From: a virus
IMG/VR virus record: IMGVR_UViG_3300013116_000044
Location: 1-37,798 of that record
DNA length: 37,798 nt
Reading direction: 5' to 3' (one strand)
A program made the position numbers and the translations under genes. Under the pieces are notes generated by a model. It ran no database searches. It was not told the origin of the DNA and worked only from the letters and a program-made list of their open reading frames with translations. Of the stretch, positions 23,273-30,089 are shown in pieces (the stretch's first letter is position 1; every line of letters begins with the position of its first letter).

Positions 23273-24694
23273 ATGAAAAAAACAAACCTAGAAAACAAAA
23301 CGGTATTCCTCAAATTTGAGGGAGTAATTAATGAAATAAATTGTGAGCTTGTGAGAGTTTCGGATTATCCTGACATACACAGGTTACACCATCGCGAAAA
23401 GTTTGCGGAATATATGGAATTGTTCAATTGCGATTCTGACACGCTTTTCTTTCGCAAAAATCGCGCAATCCTTGTCACAAAAAGAACGGCGGGGAGTGTT
23501 ATTTTTTCGGGTCAATTCCGAATGAATGACGGCGTTCCTAAATTCGTTCCGCTTGTGGCTTATTGCGATTGGCAAGGAGTGAAGCGGGATTTTTTCCTAT
23601 TGCTTGATGCTGATTTAACAAGCGTAGAGCGTGAATATCGGGATTCCTTGTCGCGTGTTCCGTTGCGTAAGTGGGAGTTAAGCGTAGTTAAAACTTCCAT
23701 TAACGCTTACTTGGAAAACCTTTTGCCGCTATCTCCGGCGCGCGTAATGGATTGCGTTCGAACAAATCCGCGCGGACATCTTGATTCCACAAGGGATTTG
23801 AGAAGCGGAGATGTCCATGATTTCTATTCAATCTTTCGAGACCTTTCACACAAGGCTATTTCGAGCCTTGAAAACCGATTGTTTCCCGTTAAATCTGACA
23901 CGCTTGAAAACCTCGTGAGAGCTAAAATGCCTTTGACCAAAGCGGGACAAAAATGGAACTTTTGGTGCCGATTGACTAGCGGACGGAATCTTGGAAGCGC
24001 AAATCAGGAAATCAAATCATGGGAAAATGATCGTTTGGTTTTTAGTTCCGGCGTAACTGTCACACTCAAAAAAGAAGAGGCTAGGAATTTCCTGGAGGGC
24101 AAGCTTTCGCATCTTCGCACTGATTACGGCGAGATTGAAAGCTATCCCTCTCTTTTAGTTTGTGGTTGCCATCGCCTTTGTGTTAATCACGTACGAGGGA
24201 TCCTCGAAATGCCGCCTATTGATAAAGAAGCGGAAGAAGATTTGCCGCCATGTCTCAAAAAGCTCAAAACTGATTTTGAGGAAATTGAGCGATTCAACGT
24301 TGAAGAAATCACTAACCTTCAGACTCTTTACAGTGACAAATTAGTTGAGGAAGATAAAGAGGCGACGTTGGAAGAGCGGCGCGAGTTGAAATCTGAAATT
24401 TTCCGATTGCAAACGGAACGCCAGCAATATCGGCACAAGCAGACGCGCGAAATCCGGAATTCCTTGGATAAAGCATATGGCGAAGTGAAAAACCAGCTTC
24501 GCGAAAAACTGAAAACAACGGATGAGTACGAAAACGCCGTGAAAGACTCCGAGGAAAAAATCAGAATCCAATACGCCAAGGATAAAAAGGAATCGGATTT
24601 TTACGCTCGCTCCGCTGAATGCTTGGAATCTCTCCGCAAGTGGATTGACTACGTTGCGTTGGACAATCGCCGTAATATTTTGAAAACAAACTAA
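23273..24694 (+). CDS. Orphan 473-aa protein with coiled-coil C-terminus
   Basis: I recognise no family. The N-terminal ~150 residues are mixed alpha/beta (e.g. VPLVAYCDWQGVKRDFFLLL), the centre contains a cluster of metal-binding-type residues CGCHRLCVNH (about 297-306), and residues about 325-450 are charged coiled coil (EEDKEATLEERRELKSEIFR). Codon use differs from the phage core: GAA, AAA, GAT, TTT and GCG dominate, with long AT-rich stretches, suggesting recent acquisition. It has its own structured leader and is by far the largest gene of the accessory block. A host-interaction or defence-related role is possible but unsupported. Confidence 0.75.
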   Translation: MKKTNLENKTVFLKFEGVINEINCELVRVSDYPDIHRLHHREKFAEYMELFNCDSDTLFFRKNRAILVTKRTAGSVIFSGQFRMNDGVPKFVPLVAYCDWQGVKRDFFLLLDADLTSVEREYRDSLSRVPLRKWELSVVKTSINAYLENLLPLSPARVMDCVRTNPRGHLDSTRDLRSGDVHDFYSIFRDLSHKAISSLENRLFPVKSDTLENLVRAKMPLTKAGQKWNFWCRLTSGRNLGSANQEIKSWENDRLVFSSGVTVTLKKEEARNFLEGKLSHLRTDYGEIESYPSLLVCGCHRLCVNHVRGILEMPPIDKEAEEDLPPCLKKLKTDFEEIERFNVEEITNLQTLYSDKLVEEDKEATLEERRELKSEIFRLQTERQQYRHKQTREIRNSLDKAYGEVKNQLREKLKTTDEYENAVKDSEEKIRIQYAKDKKESDFYARSAECLESLRKWIDYVALDNRRNILKTN

Positions 24695-24707
24695 CAGAAA
24701 TAGAAAA

Positions 24708-25019
24708 ATGAATTACCAAACAGCTAATGCCATGCTCACGGGTCGTTGTAAAGATCGTCGCAAAATTGGAAATAACACTTACCTAATTAGGCGGGGAAAA
24801 GAAATCGCAATCCGATTGCATCAAACTGACATTATAACGCTCAATTCGGAAAACGAAATTATCGTTGATACTGGGGGATGGCACACTGTCACCACAAAAG
24901 CGCGCTTGAATGAATACCTTCCTATCGGTATCTATCAGAAAAGTGGTGAATGGTTCTGGCAGCATGGCGATAAATTCCGTGATGGTGACAAGATCACGTT
25001 AGAGGGGAGGATTAAGTGA
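24708..25019 (+). CDS. Conserved phage/plasmid hypothetical protein, 103 aa
   Basis: The product shows a conserved pattern: MLTGRC, RRKIGNNTYLIRR, IAIRLHQTDIITL and GGWHTVTTKARLNEYLP, then WFWQHGDKFRDGDKI. I recognise this as a widespread small protein of phages and plasmids of unknown function. Codon use resembles the preceding orphan gene. Its stop overlaps the GTG of the next ORF (GTGA at 25016). Confidence 0.8.
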   Translation: MNYQTANAMLTGRCKDRRKIGNNTYLIRRGKEIAIRLHQTDIITLNSENEIIVDTGGWHTVTTKARLNEYLPIGIYQKSGEWFWQHGDKFRDGDKITLEGRIK

Positions 25020-25141
25020 AACGCGCGGAAATCACCTTTGCGATTGTCGCCGTGGCGTTTCTTGTGTGGATTGGAAGAACTGAAAAGCGCTTCCATGAAT
25101 CTGAATTGAAATTCAAACAAGAAATTAGAAATGAGAATTAG
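25016..25141 (+). CDS. Tiny single-pass membrane protein, 41 aa
   Basis: GTG at 25016 overlaps the stop of the upstream gene. The peptide has one hydrophobic segment (ITFAIVAVAFLVWIG) followed by a charged helix (RTEKRFHESELKFKQEIRNE). A short membrane anchor plus periplasmic or cytoplasmic coiled helix is seen in many phage accessory or spanin-like proteins. It overlaps the next tiny ORF by 11 bases. Reality rests on coupling and composition only. Confidence 0.5.
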   Translation: MKRAEITFAIVAVAFLVWIGRTEKRFHESELKFKQEIRNEN

Positions 25142-25208
25142 CGAAGTTTTGCTTGCCCTCGCTTTCGCCCTGGTTTGGTATTTCCTGATAAAGTTAGTCC
25201 TAGCCTAA
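25131..25208 (+). CDS. Tiny hydrophobic peptide, 25 aa
   Basis: ATG 25131 within the end of the previous ORF opens 25 codons: MRISEVLLALAFALVWYFLI followed by KLVLA. It is essentially one membrane helix. Together with the 41-residue ORF it would form an overlapping pair of membrane peptides just before a terminator. It could be a toxin-like or regulatory peptide, or a chance ORF. Confidence 0.35.
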   Translation: MRISEVLLALAFALVWYFLIKLVLA

Positions 25209-25230
25209 GCGCCGCCACAATCCACCACGC

Positions 25231-25270
25231 AAGAGCCACCTTGGGATTCCCCTTGGTGGCTCTTTTCTTT
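25231..25270 (+). terminator. Intrinsic terminator before the integrase region
   Basis: AAGAGCCACC (25231-25240) pairs perfectly with GGTGGCTCTT (25255-25264) around a 14-base loop and is followed by TTCTTTTG. Ten perfect pairs and a T-rich tail make a clear rho-independent terminator. It separates the small accessory genes from the integrase, so the integrase probably has its own promoter. Confidence 0.9.
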
Positions 25271-25372
25271 TGTCCTTTCCCCTTGTTTAAGGTTGCGAGC
25301 GTGGAATTCCCAAGGCATTCCCCAAGGACAAAACGCTTTGCGCGATTCTCACGCTCTTAAAACTCGCCTCGC

Positions 25373-25424
25373 CTTTCCCATCGTGCTTTCCCATCGTGCT
25401 TTCCCCTCGGTCTTTCCCCTTACG
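25373..25424. repeat. Four tandem 13-bp repeats (CTTTCCC...)
   Basis: Units: CTTTCCCATCGTG (25373-25385 and 25386-25398), CTTTCCCCTCGGT (25399-25411), CTTTCCCCTTACG (25412-25424). The first seven bases are constant and the last six vary. Head-to-tail arrangement at fixed 13-bp spacing is iteron-like and suits cooperative protein binding. Confidence 0.85.
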
Positions 25425-25527
25425 TCCTTACGTTTTCCCGCGAAAGTGTAAGCACCTTAAGCCCTGGCCTGGTGGAGATAAAAAACAACCAAAAAACAAT
25501 CTTGACCTTTTCCCGCATCCGTTTTAA

Positions 25528-26175
25528 TCGTTGGGCATGTCAAAGAAAAACACGACACTAGCAGAGATATTCGACACCACCTTCTTGAATCGTTGGGCCG
25601 GTAAAGCCAGGGAGGAAGTTGAGCAGCGAAATATAACCTTCTGGCTCAGGAACCTCCCGAAAACAACAAGGGGTCTTTCGTTGGGCACAATCGACAAGGT
25701 GATCCGCGATGAGATCTCAAAAGGTAACAAGCCTTCCACTATCAACAGCAAGCTCCAGACCCTAAAGACCGCCTTGGATTTCACAAGGGAGCGAGGGATG
25801 CATGACGTTGGGCTTAAAGTTCCGCGCCTTAAGCAAGGCAACGATGCGCGTATTGGATTTTTCAGTGCGGAAGACCAAGCTCACATTGAATCGTTGATTG
25901 AGTGTGATCGCTTTCGGGACTTCTTTGTGTGGTCGATTGAAACAGGTCTTCGTCCTTCTGAATCGTTGGGCCTGAACTCCAAGATGATCCGAAAAGATCC
26001 GGTAGTGGGTGCGGTGATTGATGTTATTAAAACCAAGAACGGGGAGCCACGCACCATCCCTCTCACAAAGAAAGCCTTGGAGTGTTTGGAACGCCGGAAA
26101 AGCTGGGCTGAGTTCCGAGGCATAAGGATCACCCGTGAGTGGCGTAAGCTTCGCGGAAAGGATTCCTCGTTGGGC
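25528..26175 (+). repeat. Dispersed TCGTTGGGC word, six copies on one strand
   Basis: TCGTTGGGC occurs at 25528, 25590, 25678, 25963 and 26167, with ACGTTGGGC at 25805. The copies fall in all three codon registers of the integrase gene (N-R-W-A, S-L-G, D-V-G) and one lies just before its start codon, so protein coding does not explain them. Elsewhere in the window I found only a few related copies, two of them in the terminase gene on the other strand. Confidence 0.75.
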
Positions 26176-26352
26176 CGATTTGTGTTCTATACATGCCGCC
26201 ATACGTGTGCCACAAGACTCCTTAGTCGGGGTGTTAATGTTAAGGTGGTGCAATCCTGGATGGGACACAAGGACATCACGATGACGCTACGCTACGCCAA
26301 ATTGGTCCCAACGGATCTTGCAGCAGCACGGGACTTGATGGATAACGCCTAA
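25537..26352 (+). CDS. int: Tyrosine recombinase / phage integrase
   Basis: From the ATG at 25537 (a TTG six bases earlier is less likely) the product is 271 residues with the tyrosine recombinase catalytic set: Arg139 in TGLRPSE, Lys167 in IKTKNGEPRTIPL, the box II YTCRHTCATR (Arg221, with Tyr at the usual His position), His244 in GHKD and nucleophile Tyr253 in LRYAK. The N-terminal ~100 residues are a SAM-like core-binding domain. It would catalyse integration between phage and host attachment sites. A tRNA-like sequence, the usual target type, begins seven bases after the stop. No repressor gene is recognised. Its position before the RNA polymerase is as in integrase-bearing marine T7-like phages. 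Confidence 0.95.
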   Translation: MSKKNTTLAEIFDTTFLNRWAGKAREEVEQRNITFWLRNLPKTTRGLSLGTIDKVIRDEISKGNKPSTINSKLQTLKTALDFTRERGMHDVGLKVPRLKQGNDARIGFFSAEDQAHIESLIECDRFRDFFVWSIETGLRPSESLGLNSKMIRKDPVVGAVIDVIKTKNGEPRTIPLTKKALECLERRKSWAEFRGIRITREWRKLRGKDSSLGRFVFYTCRHTCATRLLSRGVNVKVVQSWMGHKDITMTLRYAKLVPTDLAAARDLMDNA

Positions 26353-26358
26353 CCAAAA

Positions 26359-26434
26359 TGGTGCATAGTCCAATGTAGAGACGGCTCGATACAAAGAGTG
26401 CCAATGTGTGAGTTCAAATCTCACTGCACCACCA
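26359..26434 (+). other. attP: tRNA-like sequence, candidate attP core
   Basis: The 3' part is a perfect tRNA T-arm and acceptor: GTGAG-TTCAAAT-CTCAC followed by TGCACCA and CCA. The 5' end TGGTGCA pairs fully with TGCACCA (seven pairs), is followed by TAG as in tRNA positions 8-10, and the span is 73 bases, normal for a tRNA. However the anticodon stem does not pair and the D-loop lacks GG, so it is probably not a working tRNA. Directly after an integrase this is best read as the attachment site overlapping a host tRNA 3' end. Confidence 0.65.
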
Positions 26435-26446
26435 CCAATAATCAAC

Positions 26447-26635
26447 ATGAACGAAGAACAAAAAGTAGAGCCTCCGGTTACTAATTCCGCTGATTGGTGG
26501 AAGGCCGAGGCGTGGAAATACAACCCCATGATGGGCGAAAGCATTTTGCAATTCGCTGAACGGATGGCGAAGATGGCATACGAGGAAGGAGTCATAGAGG
26601 GGATGAATCGTCAACGTCTTGGTATTTATCCCTAG
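26447..26635 (+). CDS. Hypothetical protein, 62 aa
   Basis: Starts at ATG 26447 after a CCAATAATCAAC leader; a GTG at 26408 would run through the tRNA-like element and is rejected. The product is acidic to neutral with a helix ESILQFAERMAKMAYEEGVI and ends RQRLGIYP. No family recognised. If integration occurs at the adjacent tRNA-like site, this gene would end up at the opposite prophage end from the integrase. Confidence 0.6.
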   Translation: MNEEQKVEPPVTNSADWWKAEAWKYNPMMGESILQFAERMAKMAYEEGVIEGMNRQRLGIYP

Positions 26636-26686
26636 AACAGAAGTTGGATAACCTGAACACTCTACATCAATAATCAACAACAGATC

Positions 26687-26872
26687 ATGAAAATAAAACA
26701 AAAGAAAATACTGAAGCAACTCAAGAAAAACGCTGAACAATACGCACGGGATGCAAAGAGTTACGCTGACCATGGATCATATGAAATCGCACTTGAATGT
26801 GTCATCATATCGAGATTCCTGACGGACAATTTAATTTACGGCATTGAAACCGGAGAATTCTTTGAGGACTAA
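26687..26872 (+). CDS. Hypothetical small helical protein, 61 aa
   Basis: The product has a very basic N-terminus (MKIKQKKILKQLKKNAEQYA) and then a helical region with an acidic end (GIETGEFFED). No recognised domain. The A-rich leader AACAACAGATC before ATG is typical of this genome. Lies in the early block between the attachment site and the DnaA-like gene. Confidence 0.6.
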   Translation: MKIKQKKILKQLKKNAEQYARDAKSYADHGSYEIALECVIISRFLTDNLIYGIETGEFFED

Positions 26873-26886
26873 ACACCACCATTAAC

Positions 26887-27174
26887 ATGAAAACAATACT
26901 ACTTACAATAACCGCCCTGTGTGCCGTTTCAACCTCCACTGTTCTGTTCTGGCAACCATACTCACCGCCACCACCGCCGGCCCCACCTCAACAACTCAAT
27001 GCCTCCGTGATGTTAACAAAGTGGCAAGTCCACAAGATGCTCAATAGTTTCGACGAGGATGATCACATGGCTGAGATGCGTGTGTTTCATTCAGTGGTAA
27101 AAAATTCAGCCGATGGTTGGAGAATCTCTTCGACTCACCTTGTAAGAAATGATTATGAAAACAAAGAAAGATAA
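26887..27174 (+). CDS. Hypothetical membrane-anchored or secreted protein, 95 aa
   Basis: An N-terminal hydrophobic segment (MKTILLTITALCAVSTSTVL) looks like a signal anchor or signal peptide without a lipobox, followed by a proline run (SPPPPPAPP) and a soluble domain of about 60 residues. No family recognised. Its last 26 bases overlap the DnaA-like gene. Small envelope proteins in early phage blocks sometimes act in superinfection exclusion; here that is only a possibility. Confidence 0.6.
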   Translation: MKTILLTITALCAVSTSTVLFWQPYSPPPPPAPPQQLNASVMLTKWQVHKMLNSFDEDDHMAEMRVFHSVVKNSADGWRISSTHLVRNDYENKER

Positions 27175-27532
27175 AACGATTAAAGGACTCACCAGCTACA
27201 AGCGTAACATCGTCGAAAGGGTGTGCGCGTTAGTAGCCGCTGAGTTTGCCATTGACGAGGGTGACCTGTTTGTTAAATCCAGGGCTTGCCAATACTCAGT
27301 CCCGAGATCAATCGCGGCGTCACTCCTGCACAAGAGCTTTGGAATACAGCAGCAGATCCTTGCGGATTATTTTGGGTATGTCTCACACAGTAGCGTCCCC
27401 CATGCTGTCCGGTCTCTTGACCGTAGGATCAACACGGAGCCGGAGTTGAGGTTTATCATCCAGAACATCCTGAAGAATGTAAACCGTCACCTAGAGCGAA
27501 AAACTCTTGAACGTCACCCCCAACAGTATTAG
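27149..27532 (+). CDS. Stand-alone DnaA domain IV-like DNA-binding protein
   Basis: The 127-residue protein (ATG 27149, or 27155 for 125 residues) resembles the C-terminal DNA-binding domain of the bacterial initiator DnaA: a helix with SVPRSIAASLLHKSFG, then LADYFGYVSHSSVPHAVRSL corresponding to the DnaA signature in which D-H-S-T-V-x-H-A is typical (here SHSSVPHAV), and a final helix RFIIQNILKNV. There is no AAA+ ATPase domain. It could bind DnaA boxes in the phage or host, competing with host DnaA or marking a phage origin. It sits immediately before the RNA polymerase gene. Confidence 0.78.
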   Translation: MIMKTKKDKTIKGLTSYKRNIVERVCALVAAEFAIDEGDLFVKSRACQYSVPRSIAASLLHKSFGIQQQILADYFGYVSHSSVPHAVRSLDRRINTEPELRFIIQNILKNVNRHLERKTLERHPQQY

Positions 27533-27624
27533 AATCAAAATGTCATCGCTGAATAGAGTCGTAGGAGAGCTACGGACCAGGTTACTGTTTTGCCTTCATT
27601 GAACACAGTGGTGCACTTTATGAT

Positions 27625-30033
27625 ATGAAACAGGACGAATTGAATCAGGACATGGTGGACATGGGGGTAGCTCGCTATCGTCGTAATGCCACAAGCACCA
27701 AGGGGTCATTGACACAGGCGGGAAGACGCATCATGCGTGACGGGGTGGAGCCGGTGGTGTTAGGGCTTACTGAGTCCATTGAAAAGATCAAACCTATCCG
27801 TAACAAATCTCGCTGGCAGAAGTGCCTTGCTGAGTTAACCCTTCCCGATACCCGTGCGGTGGGATTGTTAGCAGTTAAAGCCACCCTTGATATCCTTGAT
27901 GAGCCACGCAGCTACGCCTCGGTCGCAAGCAAGCTGGGTCGTGCCGTTGAAGACCAGTTGCTTTCGTCCATGTTAATTCGTGACCATGAGTTTGGTAGTC
28001 GATTGGTCAAGCGTATGCAAGACCTCGCCAATCGTGGGGCCGTCCAGAGTCGCTACCTTCACAAGACCGCAAGGAATGAGGAGATGGATTGGGATGATTG
28101 GACACGCAGAGATCGCATTGGGTGTGGAGCGTTGTTGTTAGAGATAGTGCATGACCGCACCGGCTTGATTGCCTTCACTGAGAAAGCCCAACGCCGGCGA
28201 CGAGTCTTCAAACCGATGCGTATGGTGGAGCTTTCGGAAGTCACAAGGGAGTGGATCAACGACTATAACAATCACCGCGAACTGTTGCTGCCATTCTGGA
28301 TGCCGATGGTTGAGTCCCCTACACCGTGGGATCGAGTCTTTGGGGGAGGCTACGGGTTCGCCTCGGATGACTCCAGTCCTCTTCCGGCTTTACCTTTTAT
28401 CCGCTGCAGTGATCGGGATGTGTTACGCCAAGCACCGGAGATGCCCGAGGTTTACAATGCGGTTAACCTTATTCAAGAGACACCCTATGCCATCAACAAC
28501 CGCGTCATGGATGTCCTGGAGTGGGCATGGGACAGCGACCTAGAGATAGGGCTACCGCCTCGCCAAGATGTTCCCCTTCCAGAGTGGACTGATGCCAACG
28601 CTAACATGACGGAGGAGCAGATACGGAACTGGCGTGATGACAAGCGTGAGTTAGCGGCACACAACATGGGCCTAGCGAGTCAGCGCATTCTCATCTCAAA
28701 GATCTTGATGCTTGCCCGTAAGTTTCGTGGTGAGCGTATGTTTATGCCATCCTCGTGTGACTTCCGTGGTCGCATCTATCAGATCCCCAGCTATCTTAAC
28801 TACCAAGGACCAGACCATTGCAGGGGATTGTTACAGTTTCACAGGGGTCTTCCCATCAAGAGTGATGAGGACAAGAAGTGGTTAGGCATCCACGGGGCCA
28901 ACTGTTTCGGCCACGACAAGATCGCCTTCGATGATCGCCTTGCGTGGGCTGAAGGATTCACCCGTGATGCCATACGGATTGCCAACGACCCAAGGGGGAA
29001 CAGGGAGTGGGCAGAGGCAGACGAACCGTGGCAAGCGTTGGCGTGGTGCTTTGAATGGGCTGACCTCCACACCAAGACCTCCAAGAACTTTCAGACATAC
29101 CTTCCGTGTGCTATGGACGCGACGAACTCTGGGTTACAGTTGTTGTCGTTGTTGAGCAGGGATGAACATGGATGCCACGCAACCAACGTAAGCCCTACGG
29201 ATTCCCCTGAAGACATCTACCGGATGGTATCGGATCACACCTTGGGAGTCCTTCGTGATCATGCCGCTGAGGGACGTGACTACGCTCGCCTTTGGATCGA
29301 CTTCGGGATCGACCGTAAGATGTCCAAGCGTCCGGTGATGTGTTATAGTTATGGTCTCACTCCCTACTCCAACAGGGATTATGTAGCGTCATGGTATGAT
29401 GAGACCCGACGGCAACGTGGTATCGAGTGTGTCTTTGGTCGCCGGCACGTTTACCCAGCCATTAAGTATCTTGGGGATCTCCTGTGGGAAAGCATTGAGA
29501 CTCTCCTTACTCGCCCGAAGCAAGTCATGGATTGGTTCCAGGATGTTGCCCATATGTTAGCGGAACAGGACGAGGCGTTAACATGGACAACACCGAGTGG
29601 GTTCCGAGTGAGCCAAGACTACCGCAAGCAGGTCAGCCGGAAGGTCGCCACATGGTTACACGGGTCACTCACTGCTGTTAGATTTAAGGATAGCACCGAT
29701 GAACTCGACACGCGCAAGCAGCGCAACGGGGTAGCTCCTAATGTAGTCCATAGTCTTGACGCTGCTGGGTTGGTGTTAACTACTAACGAAGCCCATCGCC
29801 GTGGTGTTTATGACTTCGCGATGATTCATGACAGCTTCGCCACTCACAGTAATAACTGCGATGTATTAGCCTCTTCGATACGCGACTCCTTTGCCGCAAT
29901 GTTCTCGAAAGATATTCTTGCCAGCCTTGCCGAACAATGGCAAAACAATAGTGTTGAGCCTCTACCTCCCCTACCCGAATACGGAACCTTTGATGTTAAC
30001 ACCCTTCGGGACTCAAAATACTTTTTCAGCTAA
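27625..30033 (+). CDS. T7-like single-subunit DNA-directed RNA polymerase
   Basis: The 802-residue protein (T7 883) has the single-subunit polymerase motifs: DFRGR at about 378-382 (T/DxxGR), motif A with catalytic Asp498 in CAMDATNSG, motif B K568-RPVMCYSY576-G with the same Lys-to-Tyr spacing as T7 Lys631/Tyr639, and motif C with Asp736 in MIHDSFATH. The protein ends near the canonical C-terminus (final residues YFFS). It transcribes middle and late phage genes from phage promoters, whose sequence I could not identify. The N-terminal domain is somewhat shorter than in T7. Confidence 0.97.
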   Translation: MKQDELNQDMVDMGVARYRRNATSTKGSLTQAGRRIMRDGVEPVVLGLTESIEKIKPIRNKSRWQKCLAELTLPDTRAVGLLAVKATLDILDEPRSYASVASKLGRAVEDQLLSSMLIRDHEFGSRLVKRMQDLANRGAVQSRYLHKTARNEEMDWDDWTRRDRIGCGALLLEIVHDRTGLIAFTEKAQRRRRVFKPMRMVELSEVTREWINDYNNHRELLLPFWMPMVESPTPWDRVFGGGYGFASDDSSPLPALPFIRCSDRDVLRQAPEMPEVYNAVNLIQETPYAINNRVMDVLEWAWDSDLEIGLPPRQDVPLPEWTDANANMTEEQIRNWRDDKRELAAHNMGLASQRILISKILMLARKFRGERMFMPSSCDFRGRIYQIPSYLNYQGPDHCRGLLQFHRGLPIKSDEDKKWLGIHGANCFGHDKIAFDDRLAWAEGFTRDAIRIANDPRGNREWAEADEPWQALAWCFEWADLHTKTSKNFQTYLPCAMDATNSGLQLLSLLSRDEHGCHATNVSPTDSPEDIYRMVSDHTLGVLRDHAAEGRDYARLWIDFGIDRKMSKRPVMCYSYGLTPYSNRDYVASWYDETRRQRGIECVFGRRHVYPAIKYLGDLLWESIETLLTRPKQVMDWFQDVAHMLAEQDEALTWTTPSGFRVSQDYRKQVSRKVATWLHGSLTAVRFKDSTDELDTRKQRNGVAPNVVHSLDAAGLVLTTNEAHRRGVYDFAMIHDSFATHSNNCDVLASSIRDSFAAMFSKDILASLAEQWQNNSVEPLPPLPEYGTFDVNTLRDSKYFFS

Positions 30034-30047
30034 CAATTAAAGCTGAA

Positions 30048-30086
30048 GAAACCACAAAAAGAAACCACAAAAAGAAACCACAAAAA
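30048..30086 (+). repeat. Three tandem 13-bp repeats in the ssb leader
   Basis: GAAACCACAAAAA is repeated exactly three times, head to tail, at 30048-30060, 30061-30073 and 30074-30086. The SSB start codon follows three bases later. With no Shine-Dalgarno sequence, this unstructured A/C-rich leader may promote translation; a slipped-strand duplication is the alternative origin. Confidence 0.9.
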
Positions 30087-30089
30087 AAG

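Larger units (their letters stand above)
25209..25536. promoter_or_regulatory. Repeat-rich control region upstream of integrase
   Basis: No gene in these 328 bases. In order: an intrinsic terminator (25231-25270), tandem ATTCCCAAGG/ATTCCCCAAGG, an interrupted inverted repeat GAGCGTGGAAT (25297-25307) / ATTCTCACGCTC (25345-25356), four 13-bp CTTTCCC repeats (25373-25424), and two TTTTCCCGC copies (25433 and 25508). About nine copies of a TTCCC core fall within 200 bases. This resembles a cluster of protein-binding sites controlling the integrase gene or recombination. Confidence 0.55.

Noticed and set aside
26408-26446. Upstream GTG start extending the 62-aa gene into the tRNA-like element
   Set aside because: It would translate the T-arm and acceptor sequence; the ATG at 26447 has the usual A/C-rich leader.
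27120-27145. T7-promoter-like CGACTCAC string
   Set aside because: Only the short core matches, it lies inside a gene, and no second copy with flanking similarity was found before other phage genes.
27599-27624. Promoter-like TATGAT directly before the RNA polymerase start
   Set aside because: Spacing to the nearest -35-like TTGAAC is only 14 bases and the box abuts the start codon; not convincing.
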